From Stenotrophomonas maltophilia (GTDB taxonomy: Bacteria > Pseudomonadota > Gammaproteobacteria > Xanthomonadales > Xanthomonadaceae), in NCBI RefSeq assembly GCF_013464915.1, contig NZ_RAVT01000006.1:1-32700 (forward strand): DNA of 32,700 bases, in the 5' to 3' direction. A program made the position numbers and the translations under genes. The notes under the pieces were generated by a model. That model saw only the letters and a program-made list of their open reading frames with translations. It made no database searches and was not told where the DNA came from. Shown piece by piece: positions 32,692 to 32,700 of this stretch; the stretch's first letter is position 1; every line of letters begins with the position of its first letter.

Positions 32692-32700
32692 GGTAGTGCC
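32692..32700 (+). repeat. Start of a further SMAG element, cut by the window end
   Basis: The last nine bases, GGTAGTGCC, match the start of the TGCCGGCC-subtype elements at 10033 and 13174. Confidence 0.6.

Noticed and set aside
34-32700. Possible CRISPR or clustered repeat array
   Set aside because: The GTAG repeats are dispersed, palindromic, of several subtypes and without regular spacers; they fit SMAG/REP elements.

Overview
The window is chromosomal DNA of a high-GC gammaproteobacterium, almost certainly the Stenotrophomonas maltophilia complex (Xanthomonadaceae). Three things support this: protein sequences such as the Clp regulator, SpeD, TrpE and Coq7; the split trpE / trpGDC arrangement; and many short hairpins headed by GTAG, the SMAG (Stenotrophomonas maltophilia GTAG) REP-like elements. 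It is mostly a core housekeeping region. I see no prophage, insertion sequence, integrase or CRISPR array. The SMAG elements supply the repeats, and at least one has become coding sequence.

Layout. 1-4240: purC (minus), a miniature DjlA-like J-protein, rpe, a GNAT acetyltransferase and the lipid kinase yegS, bracketed by two near-identical 90-bp inverted SMAG dimers. 4240-10000: the tryptophan cluster, trpE, a secreted SIMPL-domain protein, trpG, trpD, trpC and a PgpC-like HAD phosphatase overlapping trpC by 4 bases. The trpE leader carries four Trp codons in five, in a frame that runs over the trpE start, together with a sequence that can sequester the trpE ribosome site. This is a candidate translational attenuator and the most interesting signal here. 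10150-14080: a TauE/SafE-type permease, the global regulator clp divergent from speD, sugE/gdx with a structured leader, and coq7. 14100-17090: rplM-rpsI, two tRNA genes (Met, Gln) on the minus strand, rppH, bfd and bfr.

17090-21860 (minus): a DUF4126 membrane protein, a REC-GGDEF-EAL protein whose GGDEF and EAL motifs are both degenerate, and a hybrid histidine kinase, probably one transcription unit and a signalling module. 22037-25717 (plus): a coiled-coil membrane protein, a bactofilin, erpA, nudC and ampE without ampD. 25718-26208 is non-coding and packed with large inverted repeats. 26209-32617 (minus): a DUF2752 protein with two CD225 paralogues, an LplT-like transporter fused to a PlsC-type acyltransferase, a short-chain dehydrogenase, and a YccS-type FUSC membrane protein.

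Functional themes are tryptophan and polyamine synthesis, iron storage and Fe-S assembly (bfd, bfr, erpA), RNA and NAD cap removal (rppH, nudC), phospholipid handling (yegS, PgpC-like, LplT-PlsC) and regulators linked to cyclic di-GMP (Clp, degenerate GGDEF-EAL). All assignments come from reading the sequence and family knowledge; no searches were run.
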